Shown: positions 16,484 to 26,574 of the stretch, piece by piece
Numbering within the stretch: position 1 is the stretch's first letter
Layout of the letters: each line of letters opens with the position of its first letter
Source of the DNA: Fidelibacterota bacterium
Lineage (GTDB): Bacteria; Marinisomatota; SORT01
Direction: 5' to 3'
NCBI GenBank assembly: GCA_022563775.1
Contig: JADFMS010000004.1
Location: forward strand, 1-57,593
DNA: 57,593 nucleotides
Position numbers and translations under genes: made by a program
The notes under the pieces: model-generated
The model's database searches: none
What the model saw: only the letters and a program-made list of their open reading frames with translations
Told to the model about the DNA's origin: nothing

Positions 16484-17471
16484 GACGTCATGCGATGAAA
16501 CAGCAGCCTCTGTCGTCGATGATCTAAATATACTTTCAAACGTAGTATCCTCCCAAGCCATTCATAAAAAATACGGAGGTATTGTTCCTGAATTTGCTTC
16601 AAGGGAGCAGATAAGGGCCTTGATCCCTATTGTCGAATCAGCATTGAACGAAGCAGACACTTCTTTTGAAGATATTGATGGAATCGCAGTCACATGCGGT
16701 CCTGGATTAGCAGGCTCGCTTCTCACAGGTCTTAATTTCGCAAAGGGCGTTTCATTAGCCTCTAACAAGAACTACATAGCGGTAAATCACTTAGAAGGTC
16801 ATCTATTTGCGAATCGTCTTTCAGACCCGGCTTTAAAACCTCCGTTCGTTTTTCTTCTTATCTCAGGAGGACACACTCAGCTTATCCATGTGAAGGGTTG
16901 GGGGGATTATGCGATTCTTGGAGCTACTCTCGACGATGCGGTGGGTGAGGCGTTCGACAAAGTTGCGAAAATGCTCGGATTGGGATATCCCGGAGGTCCT
17001 GAAATTGATCGGTTGGCTCAGATAGGCGACTCCTCTTTCCAACAGTTTCCAAGAGCATTACTTGGAAAGGGTTATGATTTCAGTTTCAGCGGAATAAAGA
17101 CATCGGTTCTTTATTACCTTAAAAAACAGGAAAATGGATTTATCGAAAAGCATATAGAGGATATTTCCGCATCATTTCAAAGAGCCGTTGTAGAAGTATT
17201 AACCAAAAAGACCATAAAAGCAGCGAAAGTTCTAAATCTTGACCAAATAGTAGTGGGCGGGGGAGTATCCGCGAATTCAAGTCTTCGTGAAGAGCTGAGT
17301 TCAAAAAGTGAAGCGGAGAGTATCAAAACACAGTTCCCTCCGATTTCCCTTACAACGGATAATGGGGCGATGATTGCCGCCGTAGGAGCATATTATTTGG
17401 AAAAGGGCAGATCTTCATCGTTGACAATGAACGTATATCCGAATCTTGGAATACAAGATGCGATTAACTGA
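16464..17471 (+). CDS. tsaD: tRNA threonylcarbamoyladenosine synthase subunit TsaD
   Basis: TsaD transfers threonylcarbamoyl onto A37 of ANN-decoding tRNAs, in complex with TsaB and TsaE. The metal-binding HxxxH motif is in AVNHLEGHLFAN, and the ASKHA-fold signatures are VLGIETSCDETAASVV, LLISGGHTQL and VVGGGVSANSSLR. Length (335 residues) is normal. The GTG start lies within ybbR and gives the exact family N-terminus (MRVLGIETSCDET). Confidence 0.97.
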   Translation: MRVLGIETSCDETAASVVDDLNILSNVVSSQAIHKKYGGIVPEFASREQIRALIPIVESALNEADTSFEDIDGIAVTCGPGLAGSLLTGLNFAKGVSLASNKNYIAVNHLEGHLFANRLSDPALKPPFVFLLISGGHTQLIHVKGWGDYAILGATLDDAVGEAFDKVAKMLGLGYPGGPEIDRLAQIGDSSFQQFPRALLGKGYDFSFSGIKTSVLYYLKKQENGFIEKHIEDISASFQRAVVEVLTKKTIKAAKVLNLDQIVVGGGVSANSSLREELSSKSEAESIKTQFPPISLTTDNGAMIAAVGAYYLEKGRSSSLTMNVYPNLGIQDAIN

Positions 17472-19617
17472 CAGCTTTGCCATAACAGAGGTAACCGGCG
17501 CTCTGACAGCGATCCTATTGGCGATTCTCTCGGTAGTTGTGGTCTATTTCTTATATCGAACTGTTTATCCCCCTCAATCAAATTGGATCAAGATATTTCT
17601 GAGAACTTCCAGACTCATTATACTAATGATAATAGGCATACAAATCGCTATGTTGGCAGTTCATTATGTAACACGATCGGAACGACAAAAAGTGGTGGGA
17701 ATTCTTGTAGACGCGAGTAAAAGTATGGATGAGTATGATGAGCCCTCATTTAAAGATATGTATAAAAAAGTCGAAGAACTCTCATCATCGATCAGTGAAA
17801 AAGTCAAGGTAAAGAGTTACCTGTTTGACTCAGGCTTAAGAGATTTTTATCCATTTTCAGAAGCAAACGGGCAATTGACAAATATCTCAAATTCATTAAG
17901 TGAATTTGAAAGGGAAATGCGGGATGAAAGGGTTTCATCCCTGATAATCTTTACAGATGGGAGAGCTAATCAGGGAGAACCGCCGGAGATCTACACCGAA
18001 AATTATCCATTCGCAATTCATGTTGTAGGAGTGGGAAAGAACGAATCCATCCTGGATCTGAGGCTCTCATCTATTCTGACCGCTCCCATAGCATTCAAAG
18101 AGGATTCAATCACTGTCACTCTTGGGATCACATCTCAGGGTTTCGGAGGACGTTCAACCGAATTAAGAATATACGATGGTGATTCATTATTGGAAGTTCG
18201 AAATGTGATTCTTCCAAACGACGGGTTCGTTAACGAGGAGGTCGTTTATCTGTCACTATTGGAAGAGGGTGAACACCTTATCAAGGCAAATCTGACAGCT
18301 CTTGAGGGCGAAGAGACGATTTTGAATAATTCACGATTAGCATCCGTCAATGTGTTGTCAAAAAAGAAGGACGTTCTCCTTCTGTCGGGAGCTCCTTCCG
18401 CTGATTATGTTTTTATGAAAAACCTTTTGAAAAAAGAGAAAGATATCGTTTTAACCGCGGCGGTTCAATCGGTTAACGGAATGTGGTACCAATCAAAATC
18501 ACCGGATCTCAACAGGGAATATGATGTTCTGATATTTATAGGATATCCGTCGGATAATTCTTCAAACGGCGACATAAAAAATCTAATAGAAAACATAAAA
18601 TCCACGCAGGCTTCATTGTATTATGTTGAGGGGTCGAGCGTGAGTTACGATAAGCTGAATAAGTTTTCAGAATTTCTTCCGGCATTGGTAAACTCAAATA
18701 TAAATTCACGCGGTTACAGAGAAGTAAAACTTCAATTAAGCGAAACAGGTAAATATCATCCGTTTACCCGACAATCAGAACAGACGGCTGAAACTGTGAA
18801 ATTATGGAATGCGCTGCCGCCGGGACAGATGGCGAGTGTTGAAGTAAGACCTAAGCCGGGCAGCGTAATCTTACTGAGTGGTCATACGAACAAAGGCGGC
18901 GGCAGGAAACCTATATTCCTTGTATCTGAGATAGAAGGACAAAAAAGCGCCATGCTTATGGTGACGGGCAGCTATATGTTTGATATGCTTCTTAGGGGAA
19001 TTGGCAATTACTCGGAAACGTGGAACAAAACTCTGTTGCAGGGAATAGATTGGTTGTCAATTCATGATGCTCCCTCACAATTAAATCTGAAAACCGATAA
19101 GCAATTATATAGTCAAGGTGAGAAGGTCAAATTCAATGCGGCAGTGTATGATGAATATTATGAGCCGATGGAGGATATAGACCTTCAAGTTTTTGTTAAG
19201 GAAGATTCAAACCTTGAAGAGGAATACCAGTTCGATATGGTGAGTTTGTCCTTTGGAAGATATAGCGGCGAATATTTATCAAAATCTCCCGGACGATATA
19301 AGTACCGGGCAGTGGCGAAAAAAGGCGAGATTGATGTGGGAGAAATCAGAGGGGAGTTCAGGGTTGAGGAATATTCACCTGAATTTGCGCTGTTGGGCAG
19401 GAACGAAACTATTTTGGTCAATATCGCAAGAAACACTGGGGGAACATATATTCCGTATGAATTGTTTGAACCTGATTCCATAAAGATCGAAGAGGGCGTG
19501 TATCATAAAAGATTGAATGCTGAGTTCAGAGTATGGAACGATGTGCGATTGATGTTGTTATTGCTTATATTACTCGCTGCAGAATGGATTCTCCGTAAAC
19601 GAGGCGGATTGTTATAG
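17458..19617 (+). CDS. VWA-domain membrane protein
   Basis: Two N-terminal membrane helices (about residues 10-30 and 45-65) precede a von Willebrand A domain. Its MIDAS motif is in VGILVDASKSMDEYD, with the later Asp in IIFTDGRANQGEPP. A long extracytoplasmic region with a Rossmann-like glutamine-amidotransferase-type segment (DVLIFIGYPSDN) and beta-sandwich modules follows. A C-terminal helix (LMLLLLILLAAEWILRKRGG) closes the protein. This plan is that of large VWA membrane proteins common in Bacteroidota relatives, of unknown function. I chose the ATG at 17458; a TTG at 17446 is possible. Its start overlaps tsaD by 14 bases. Confidence 0.8.
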   Translation: MRLTDSFAITEVTGALTAILLAILSVVVVYFLYRTVYPPQSNWIKIFLRTSRLIILMIIGIQIAMLAVHYVTRSERQKVVGILVDASKSMDEYDEPSFKDMYKKVEELSSSISEKVKVKSYLFDSGLRDFYPFSEANGQLTNISNSLSEFEREMRDERVSSLIIFTDGRANQGEPPEIYTENYPFAIHVVGVGKNESILDLRLSSILTAPIAFKEDSITVTLGITSQGFGGRSTELRIYDGDSLLEVRNVILPNDGFVNEEVVYLSLLEEGEHLIKANLTALEGEETILNNSRLASVNVLSKKKDVLLLSGAPSADYVFMKNLLKKEKDIVLTAAVQSVNGMWYQSKSPDLNREYDVLIFIGYPSDNSSNGDIKNLIENIKSTQASLYYVEGSSVSYDKLNKFSEFLPALVNSNINSRGYREVKLQLSETGKYHPFTRQSEQTAETVKLWNALPPGQMASVEVRPKPGSVILLSGHTNKGGGRKPIFLVSEIEGQKSAMLMVTGSYMFDMLLRGIGNYSETWNKTLLQGIDWLSIHDAPSQLNLKTDKQLYSQGEKVKFNAAVYDEYYEPMEDIDLQVFVKEDSNLEEEYQFDMVSLSFGRYSGEYLSKSPGRYKYRAVAKKGEIDVGEIRGEFRVEEYSPEFALLGRNETILVNIARNTGGTYIPYELFEPDSIKIEEGVYHKRLNAEFRVWNDVRLMLLLLILLAAEWILRKRGGLL

Positions 19618-19669
19618 TTTTACCCGCCTTAACTTATACTTACTACATGAAAATGTTACAATCGAACAG

Positions 19670-19698
19670 TTGACACATAGCGTAAACAGCTGTAAACT
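19670..19698 (+). promoter_or_regulatory. Candidate promoter of the capsule operon
   Basis: TTGACA (19670-19675), a 17-base spacer and TAAACT (19693-19698) preceded by TG lie about 30 bases before the ugd start. This is the only sizeable gap before the five polysaccharide genes. Confidence 0.55.
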
Positions 19699-19728
19699 AT
19701 GGTCTTTGTTAATAATCAGGGAATTTAA

Positions 19729-21054
19729 TTGAAAAATATATGTATAATGGGAACCGGTTACGTTGGATTGGTAACCGGCGCATGTTTGGCAGACCTCGGG
19801 AATAAGGTCAGATGCGTTGATGTCGATGTAGAAAAAATTAAAATTTTAAATGACGCGAAGCTGCCGATATATGAGCCCGGGCTTCAAGAGTTGATAGATA
19901 ACAATGTCAGCCGAGAGCGTCTTTCGTTTTCTGAGGATATTAGCGGTTCAATAAGGAATTCGGAAGTGGTTTTCATAGCGGTAGGAACTCCCTCAGACGG
20001 CGATGGAAATGTGGATCTACGTTATGTTGAAGGAGCGGCAGAGATGATAGCGCAAAGCCTCGCTGATTTTAAGATTATCGTCAACAAGAGTACTGTATCA
20101 ATCGGGACGGGTAAAAAAGTAGCGGAAATTATTGAGAACAACAGTTCAAGCGAATCCGAATTTGAAGTCGTATCCAATCCTGAATTCCTGCGCGAGGGTT
20201 CCGCTGTGAACGATTTTATGCATCCTGACAGAATTGTAATAGGAACAAATTCAGAGAAGGCATACGATATAATGACCGAGATCTATGGTCCTCTTTATTT
20301 GATGGATACGCCTTTTATAAAAACCAATGTGGTGACAGCAGAACTGATTAAGTATGCGTCCAACGCATTTTTATCGGTAAAGATATCTTTTATCAATGAA
20401 ATCGCCAATGTATGCGATAAAACAGGGGCTGACGTTCATGTAATTGCAAAAGCGATGGGGCTTGACGGAAGGATCAGCCCTAAATTTTTACATGCCGGTC
20501 CCGGTTTCGGCGGTTCCTGTTTCCCAAAAGACACATTAGGTTTGGTTCAGCTTGCAAAAGAGAGGGGGATAACATCGGAGCTTGTCGAAGCGGCGATAAA
20601 AGTCAATAAAACCCAGAGAACGGTGATGGTTGAGAAGCTGAAAAAACTGGTTCCAAATTTAAAAGGGAAAACCATAGCTGTCTTAGGGTTGGCTTTTAAA
20701 CCGAATACGGATGATGTGAGGGAATCTCCTGCATTGGACATAATAAAAATTCTTCTTGAAGAGGAGTGCATAGTTCATGCTTATGATCCTGTTGCCCTGG
20801 ACAACGCAAAAAAGTCCATACCTGAACTCGATTGTTACGATAATATGATGGATGCATGTGAGGGAGCGGATTCAGTAATGATTATGACTGAATGGAACGA
20901 ACTTCGGCAAATAGATCTTAACATGTTGAAAGAGAAATTAGGCACGCCCAACATGGTTGATTGCAGGAATATTTACGATCCCAAGAAGATGAAGAAAGAA
21001 GGATTTAATTATCTTTCCGTAGGTAGACCGCTTTTAGAGAACGAATTAAATTAG
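19729..21054 (+). CDS. ugd: UDP-glucose 6-dehydrogenase
   Basis: Ugd oxidises UDP-glucose to UDP-glucuronate with two NAD+. The nucleotide-binding loop is in ICIMGTGYVGLVTGACLAD, the catalytic Cys is in GPGFGGSCFPKDT, and the C-terminal domain contains AFKPNTDDVRESP. At 441 residues it is full length. The TTG start is required because the first beta-strand begins at residue 2. It opens the capsule operon, supplying UDP-glucuronic acid as a polymer precursor. Confidence 0.95.
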   Translation: MKNICIMGTGYVGLVTGACLADLGNKVRCVDVDVEKIKILNDAKLPIYEPGLQELIDNNVSRERLSFSEDISGSIRNSEVVFIAVGTPSDGDGNVDLRYVEGAAEMIAQSLADFKIIVNKSTVSIGTGKKVAEIIENNSSSESEFEVVSNPEFLREGSAVNDFMHPDRIVIGTNSEKAYDIMTEIYGPLYLMDTPFIKTNVVTAELIKYASNAFLSVKISFINEIANVCDKTGADVHVIAKAMGLDGRISPKFLHAGPGFGGSCFPKDTLGLVQLAKERGITSELVEAAIKVNKTQRTVMVEKLKKLVPNLKGKTIAVLGLAFKPNTDDVRESPALDIIKILLEEECIVHAYDPVALDNAKKSIPELDCYDNMMDACEGADSVMIMTEWNELRQIDLNMLKEKLGTPNMVDCRNIYDPKKMKKEGFNYLSVGRPLLENELN

Positions 21055-21062
21055 GTAGGAGT

Positions 21063-22073
21063 ATGAAGACATATTTAGTTACTGGGGGAGCGGGCTTCAT
21101 AGGAAGCAGATTTGTGCATTATATTCTCGGCAAATACAATGATGTGACCCTGATAAATGTTGACAAGCTGACCTATGCGGGGAATCAGGAGAATTTAAAA
21201 GATGTTTCGGATGATGATAGGTATAGGTTTTACCATGACGATATTTGTGATAAGAAGAGAATGGCTGAAATTTTCAAAGACGATAAGCCGGATATAGTGG
21301 TAAATTTCGCAGCAGAAAGTCATGTAGACCGCTCTATCGGCAAACCTGAGGATTTTATCAATACGGATGTGTTCGGAACATTTATCCTTCTTGAAGAGGC
21401 AAGAAAGAACAGTGTTGAGCGATTCATTCAGATCAGCACGGATGAAGTGTATGGAAGCACACTTGGTGAGCCGTTTAGAGAAACGGACCCATTAATGCCG
21501 AGCAGTCCCTACTCGGCCAGTAAAACGGGCGCTGACAGGCTCGCATATTCATATTTTAAAACCTATGACCTTCCGGTGATCATTACTCGCGCTTCAAATA
21601 ACTATGGCTCACATCAATATCCGGAAAAACTCATTCCGCTCTTCATAACAAACGCTATCGACGATAAACCGCTTCCGCTGTACGGGGACGGATTGAATGT
21701 GAGAGATTGGTTATACGCCGATGACCATTGTTCAGCTATTGATATCATCATCGCACAAGGAGTTCTTGGGGAAGTTTACAATGTCGGCGGAGGAAACGAA
21801 TTAACGAACATCGTGATAACCGACACCATCTTGGAGTTGACCGGAAAAAGTAAGGAGCTGATAAAATATGTCAATGACAGGCCGGGTCACGACAAACGGT
21901 ATGCGCTTGATACCGCTAAACTTTCCGCTCTTGGCTGGGATCCGCCAACCGATTTTAACAGCGGGATGGAAAAGACGGTTAAATGGTATATGGAGAACAG
22001 AGACTGGTGGGAACCTTTAAAATCCGGTGAATACCTTGAATATTATAAGAATAATTATGGAATGGAGCTCTGA
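21063..22073 (+). CDS. rfbB: dTDP-glucose 4,6-dehydratase
   Basis: RfbB (RmlB) converts dTDP-glucose to dTDP-4-keto-6-deoxyglucose, first step toward rhamnose and other deoxysugars. Signatures are TGGAGFIGSRFVHY, NVDKLTYAGNQENL, AAESHVDRSI, the catalytic TDE in ISTDEVYGS, the YxxxK in SPYSASKTGADRLAY, and NNYGSHQYPEKLIPLF. Those motifs separate it from UDP-galactose or UDP-glucuronate epimerases. It follows ugd by 8 bases with a TAGGAG site before the ATG. The remaining rfbACD genes are not in the window. Confidence 0.93.
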   Translation: MKTYLVTGGAGFIGSRFVHYILGKYNDVTLINVDKLTYAGNQENLKDVSDDDRYRFYHDDICDKKRMAEIFKDDKPDIVVNFAAESHVDRSIGKPEDFINTDVFGTFILLEEARKNSVERFIQISTDEVYGSTLGEPFRETDPLMPSSPYSASKTGADRLAYSYFKTYDLPVIITRASNNYGSHQYPEKLIPLFITNAIDDKPLPLYGDGLNVRDWLYADDHCSAIDIIIAQGVLGEVYNVGGGNELTNIVITDTILELTGKSKELIKYVNDRPGHDKRYALDTAKLSALGWDPPTDFNSGMEKTVKWYMENRDWWEPLKSGEYLEYYKNNYGMEL

Positions 22074-22181
22074 ACGGCGGGAACTTACATACCGCTTGAG
22101 CGTTCATTTACAAGGGTAATATATACGGGTCAAACTAAATTTTAATCGAATTATATCAGAAAAATTAAGGAAATAATCAGG

Positions 22182-23441
22182 GTGAAAATAATTTCAATGA
22201 CGTTCCGCTTGATTTTACTCGTAGGAACGCTTATAATCGCAAATCAAAATAATACGTTCCTATATGCTCAAACTAGAATTCTTACCGAGATGGAAAAAGT
22301 ACTTAAAGAAAGAGAGGTAAAACAAAAACAGATTGAAGAAGACAGAGCGCGGATAATTGAAGAACGGATGGAACTGCTTCTTGAACAAACCCTTGATGGT
22401 AATGTGAACCCGAGCGAATATATGGTCGGACCTGGTGACCTCTTTTCCATCTATATTTGGGGTAAGGTAGATCGTCAATTTGAAGCGATAGTATCACCGG
22501 AAGGTAATCTCGAGATACCTACAGTAGGATCTGTATTTGTAGGTGGAAGTTTTTTGGATGATGGAAAAAATAAAATACTTGATAAATGTAAAAAAGTATA
22601 CCACGGGGTGGAAATATCAGTTACCCTTACTCAATTAAGGAGGTTTAGGATCTATGTGACCGGAAACGTCTTTCTGCCCGGTACTTATCCCGTTAGAGGC
22701 GTGGATAGAGTTTCAGACGCGATTGAAGTTGCCGGCGGTTTAAGAGGTTTCACGGACGGATCGAATATATTGATAACCTCCAAAGATGGAACAAAGAGAA
22801 GTTTCGATTACCTGAAATACGTTTATGAGGGCGATCTCACATACAACTATCTGTTGACAAACGGGGATGTGATTCATGTGCCGCCGCTTGATTGGCTGGG
22901 TGATTTAGTTACAATAGAAACTTATGATGACCGTTCAGGCACATTTAATCTGAAAGAAGGTGAAAATCTTACCTCGCTCCTGATGCGAACAGGAGTTTTT
23001 TCTCGGTTGTCCAACGCGAACGAAATCTATGTAACAAGGCAAAACGGTAATAATGAAGAGGTATACCATGTCGGGAAAGCTATCAATGATATGGATACTT
23101 TTTACCCGCTGTCCGGCGACCGGATTATAATACCCATATTAAGTCCGATGGTTTTTGTTACGGGTGAAGTTGCCAATCCCGGGCCTTATCCATACATACC
23201 TGATCTAACCGCAAACGACTATGTCGGGTATGCCGGAGGTGTAAAATTAACCGGCAGCATGCGTTCTCTCAAGATAATCAGAGATGGTCTATCACTTGAA
23301 AAAAGTTCGGAAACCATTGTTCGAAGGGGCGATACCGTAGTTATTTCGAGGAAATGGACAAGGGTATTTCGAGAGATGTTCGACGTGATATTCCCTTTCA
23401 CTTCAATCTTATTGACCGCCAAAGCAGCCAATTTATTTTAG
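22182..23441 (+). CDS. SLBB-domain polysaccharide export protein (Wza-like)
   Basis: After a signal peptide (cleavage near FLYAQT) comes a charged helical region. Then follow a Poly_export domain (MVGPGDLFSIYIWGKVD...SPEGNLEIPTVG) and SLBB-type domains around IYVTGNVFLPGTYPV, FNLKEGENLTSLL and FVTGEVANPGPYPYI. The C-terminus ends with a hydrophobic stretch (MFDVIFPFTSILLTAKAA) that could be the membrane-spanning helix seen in Wza. Such proteins form the outer-membrane exit for capsule or exopolysaccharide. There is no lipobox Cys, unlike enteric Wza. The GTG start has AAGGA upstream. Confidence 0.88.
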   Translation: MKIISMTFRLILLVGTLIIANQNNTFLYAQTRILTEMEKVLKEREVKQKQIEEDRARIIEERMELLLEQTLDGNVNPSEYMVGPGDLFSIYIWGKVDRQFEAIVSPEGNLEIPTVGSVFVGGSFLDDGKNKILDKCKKVYHGVEISVTLTQLRRFRIYVTGNVFLPGTYPVRGVDRVSDAIEVAGGLRGFTDGSNILITSKDGTKRSFDYLKYVYEGDLTYNYLLTNGDVIHVPPLDWLGDLVTIETYDDRSGTFNLKEGENLTSLLMRTGVFSRLSNANEIYVTRQNGNNEEVYHVGKAINDMDTFYPLSGDRIIIPILSPMVFVTGEVANPGPYPYIPDLTANDYVGYAGGVKLTGSMRSLKIIRDGLSLEKSSETIVRRGDTVVISRKWTRVFREMFDVIFPFTSILLTAKAANLF

Positions 23442-23497
23442 TCAGCTGAGAGCGATTGGAAGAAAATTCGGTGATCTATCAGGTATAATCCAGACTG

Positions 23498-24910
23498 ATG
23501 AATCTTAGAAAAAACGCGACGATATTATTGGTGCTGATTGATTTCATCGCCACATTTACGGCGATGTTTCTTTTTTACATCTTCAAGTTCAAGACAGGTA
23601 TAGTCACCAATCCGATACCGCTTTTTATTTCAGATATTCCGCTTCCGGCGCTGATGGTGTCGCTGGGATGGATGCTGTTTTTCTGGTTTTCAGGACTCTA
23701 TTCGATTAAGTCGCCTACATCAAGATTCGATGAGGCGTTGAGCGTTATCAAGACCGTTTCGGTAGGGTCTTTGCTGTTGATGCTCTTAACTTTACAGATA
23801 GAAAATATTATCACACCCGGTAAAATCTTGGTAATAACTTATTGGCTCGGAATGATAGTTTTTGTAGCCGGTGGCAGATTGATCTATCGCACCGTTCAAA
23901 GAAATCGTTTTATGGAGGGCAAGGAGTTATATCCCTCAATATTAGTCGGGTGGAACGAACGCTCGAAAGCATTGAATAGAAGGATTCAATCATTTCCGGG
24001 CTTGGGATATTCCGTAGTCGGATTCGTCTCCACGAGGGCTGAAGATATTGGAGAAACCGACCATGGCTCAAAAGTGATTGGAGAGATTACCGAACTTCCT
24101 AAAATAATAAAAGAATATGATATTAAAGAAGTAATCCTGGCATTGTCTTCAAACGATCATAAGCGATTGTTAGATGTGATCAAATACGTGAACGGTGAAG
24201 CTGTCGGAATAAAGATAAGCCCTGATATGTACGATATCATTAGCGGTCAGGCGCGCACAAACCAGATATACGGGTTACCGCTAATAGAGATTCTTCCGGA
24301 GTTTATGCCCGCATGGGAGCGGTCGGTAAAAAGACTTATGGACATTCTGGTCTCGATAGGCATATTAGGTGGTCTTTTACCGTTCTGGCTACTTTTCGGT
24401 ATTATAATCAAAATAGATTCAAGGGGAAAGATACTTTATCGACAGGAACGAGTTGGTAAAGAGGGTAGACAATTCAACATTTTTAAATTCCGGTCGATGA
24501 GCAGTGATGCAGAGTCTGAAACAGGTCCTGTATGGGCTACGGAAGATGACCCGCGAGTTACAAGGGTAGGGAAGTTTCTTCGAGCTACCAGGATCGATGA
24601 AGTTCCGCAATTCATAAATGTGCTCATGGGTGATATGAGTTTGGTGGGACCCCGACCGGAGCGACAATTTTTTGTCGATCAATTGAAAAAAGAGATGCCC
24701 CTTTATACAAGGCGATTACGGATCAGACCGGGAATTACGGGCTGGGCACAGATTAAACATAAATATGACGAATCACTCGACGATGTAAAACGAAAACTGA
24801 GATACGACTTGTTTTATATCGAGAATATGTCATTGAGAATGGATTTCAAGATCATTCTTTCGACAATAAAAGTAATCCTCAGCGGTAAAGGTCATTTCAG
24901 ATTACCTTGA
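23498..24910 (+). CDS. Polyprenyl-phosphate sugar-1-phosphate transferase, WbaP/EpsE type
   Basis: The first 130 residues hold four membrane helices. A CoA-binding-like Rossmann domain (about 145-260) and a fifth hydrophobic hairpin (LMDILVSIGILGGLLPFWLLFG) follow. The C-terminal catalytic domain has KFRSMSSDAE, RVTRVGKFLRATRIDEVPQF, GDMSLVGPRPE and the RPGITGWAQI motif. It starts polymer synthesis by loading the first sugar phosphate onto undecaprenyl phosphate at the inner membrane. The sugar (glucose, galactose or other) cannot be deduced. It is followed one base later by the Wzi-like gene. Confidence 0.92.
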   Translation: MNLRKNATILLVLIDFIATFTAMFLFYIFKFKTGIVTNPIPLFISDIPLPALMVSLGWMLFFWFSGLYSIKSPTSRFDEALSVIKTVSVGSLLLMLLTLQIENIITPGKILVITYWLGMIVFVAGGRLIYRTVQRNRFMEGKELYPSILVGWNERSKALNRRIQSFPGLGYSVVGFVSTRAEDIGETDHGSKVIGEITELPKIIKEYDIKEVILALSSNDHKRLLDVIKYVNGEAVGIKISPDMYDIISGQARTNQIYGLPLIEILPEFMPAWERSVKRLMDILVSIGILGGLLPFWLLFGIIIKIDSRGKILYRQERVGKEGRQFNIFKFRSMSSDAESETGPVWATEDDPRVTRVGKFLRATRIDEVPQFINVLMGDMSLVGPRPERQFFVDQLKKEMPLYTRRLRIRPGITGWAQIKHKYDESLDDVKRKLRYDLFYIENMSLRMDFKIILSTIKVILSGKGHFRLP

Positions 24911-24911
24911 T

Positions 24912-26492
24912 ATGACTCCGAATAAAATTTCGCTGACAATCATAACTTTGCTCTTTTCCATTGCGGTTGGAAGAGCGCAATCAACCGACGTCGATCCCGA
25001 TTACAGGGGTTATGATTTCCTCGATATTTTATCAAGCAGGGGGATGATCAGCGGGTTTTACAACAATGTAATACCTTTGACGAGGGAGCGGTTTGGGGAA
25101 CTGTTGTTGCAGGCTGAAAAAAAATATTCCGCGAACTCCGACCTTCTGACACCCACGGAGATTAGAATTCTTCAACGTTTGAAGGGCGATCTACTTTCAG
25201 ATCCGAACGACGGTGATGTCGAGATTGATGCAGAATTCAGAGAGAGGCATCTGTTCACTTGGTCTGAAGAGGATTCATGGTTTGCCGCAGACGGAATTTT
25301 CATACAGGAAAATGACATTGGCGTATTGAATGAAAATGGAGATAAAGATAACAGTTCAAGAACGACGGCAGGAGGAAGAGTAAGGGGTTACTTAGCGGGT
25401 AGTTTACATTTTTATCTTGAATTCACCAATACAAAAATAAGCGGCGGGGAACCGGCACTGTCGAACTTCGATCCGTCAAGAGGTTTGCCGGCGGTGGCAT
25501 ATGACGGGTTCTTATATAGGGACGATGCAGTCACTTATTTGAAGTACACCGCGCCTTGGCTTGACCTAACGGTAGGGCGTCAAAAGATAAGATGGGGACC
25601 GGGAGGAAGAAGCGGCGTGACCTTGTCCTCTTCAAATCCACCGATGGATGTTATACGGTTGGATGTGCGATACAGCAGGCTGAGTTACTCCGGTTTTATA
25701 GGCGATATCCGTGGGACGAGCGGGAACAAAAAGATAGCAGCACACAGGATCGATTTTATCCCCTTTAAGGGTTTGAGGTTAGGGGGAGGGGAGACGGTAG
25801 TTTATAACAGGGCGAAGTTCGAGATTCTTTATTCATTGCCTCTCATGCCGTTTCATATAGCAGAGCATCATCTCGGAGACAAAGATAATAACGGAATAAA
25901 TTTTGACGTTGAGTACACCGGTATAGTGAACGGCAGAGTATATGCCGAGTTATTTATAGACGATTACAAGTTGGCTAAGAATCCTCTTACTCACTGGGGC
26001 AATAAGTGGGCAATTCTCGCCGGACTCCAATTGACGAAACCGTTGAATCTGCCCAATTCCTCGTTATTGATGGAGTATACAAGAGTCGAGCCGTATGTCT
26101 ACACCCACATACTTGACGGTAATGATTACTTCAACTATGACAGGTCAATCGGACAATGGAGCGGTCCGGATTCAGACGAGATTTTCGTATCGTACAGAAA
26201 CAGACCTAACTGGCGAAGCGTTATTACGCTTTCATGGTCGATGTTGAGAAAAGGAAGATTAGACGAGACAGTTTCATTTCCCGAAACGAAAGAATTAGAA
26301 GACGCGAAGGAGTTCTTATCCGGAGTTGTTGAAAGAAGGTTCAGCTATACGCTAAGATACTCAATTGAATTTGCAAAAGATCAATTCATTCAAATCGAGG
26401 GCAGAGCATTAGTCTGGAAAAATTATAACCGGGTTGAAAAAGATGACCGGAAAAATAATGTACTGTTTTTGTCATATAAATTAGATTTTTGA
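24912..26492 (+). CDS. Capsule assembly Wzi-family outer-membrane protein
   Basis: A signal peptide (cleavage near GRAQS) precedes a helical pre-barrel segment (YDFLDILSSRGMISGFYNNVIPLTRE) and a beta-barrel. The Wzi signature is visible in VGRQKIRWGPGGRSGVTLSS, PLMPFHIAEHHLGDKDNNG and the C-terminal SWSMLRKGR region. In Escherichia coli Wzi anchors group 1 capsule to the cell surface. Placement directly after the initiating transferase supports a role in surface attachment or export of this polymer. Confidence 0.88.
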   Translation: MTPNKISLTIITLLFSIAVGRAQSTDVDPDYRGYDFLDILSSRGMISGFYNNVIPLTRERFGELLLQAEKKYSANSDLLTPTEIRILQRLKGDLLSDPNDGDVEIDAEFRERHLFTWSEEDSWFAADGIFIQENDIGVLNENGDKDNSSRTTAGGRVRGYLAGSLHFYLEFTNTKISGGEPALSNFDPSRGLPAVAYDGFLYRDDAVTYLKYTAPWLDLTVGRQKIRWGPGGRSGVTLSSSNPPMDVIRLDVRYSRLSYSGFIGDIRGTSGNKKIAAHRIDFIPFKGLRLGGGETVVYNRAKFEILYSLPLMPFHIAEHHLGDKDNNGINFDVEYTGIVNGRVYAELFIDDYKLAKNPLTHWGNKWAILAGLQLTKPLNLPNSSLLMEYTRVEPYVYTHILDGNDYFNYDRSIGQWSGPDSDEIFVSYRNRPNWRSVITLSWSMLRKGRLDETVSFPETKELEDAKEFLSGVVERRFSYTLRYSIEFAKDQFIQIEGRALVWKNYNRVEKDDRKNNVLFLSYKLDF

Positions 26493-26574
26493 ATGAACTT
26501 CAAGAATCCGCCGCTGAATCACCATGTTAGGGAGTACTTTGTTTTTTGCGGGGAATAGGATATATTTTCAAGTT

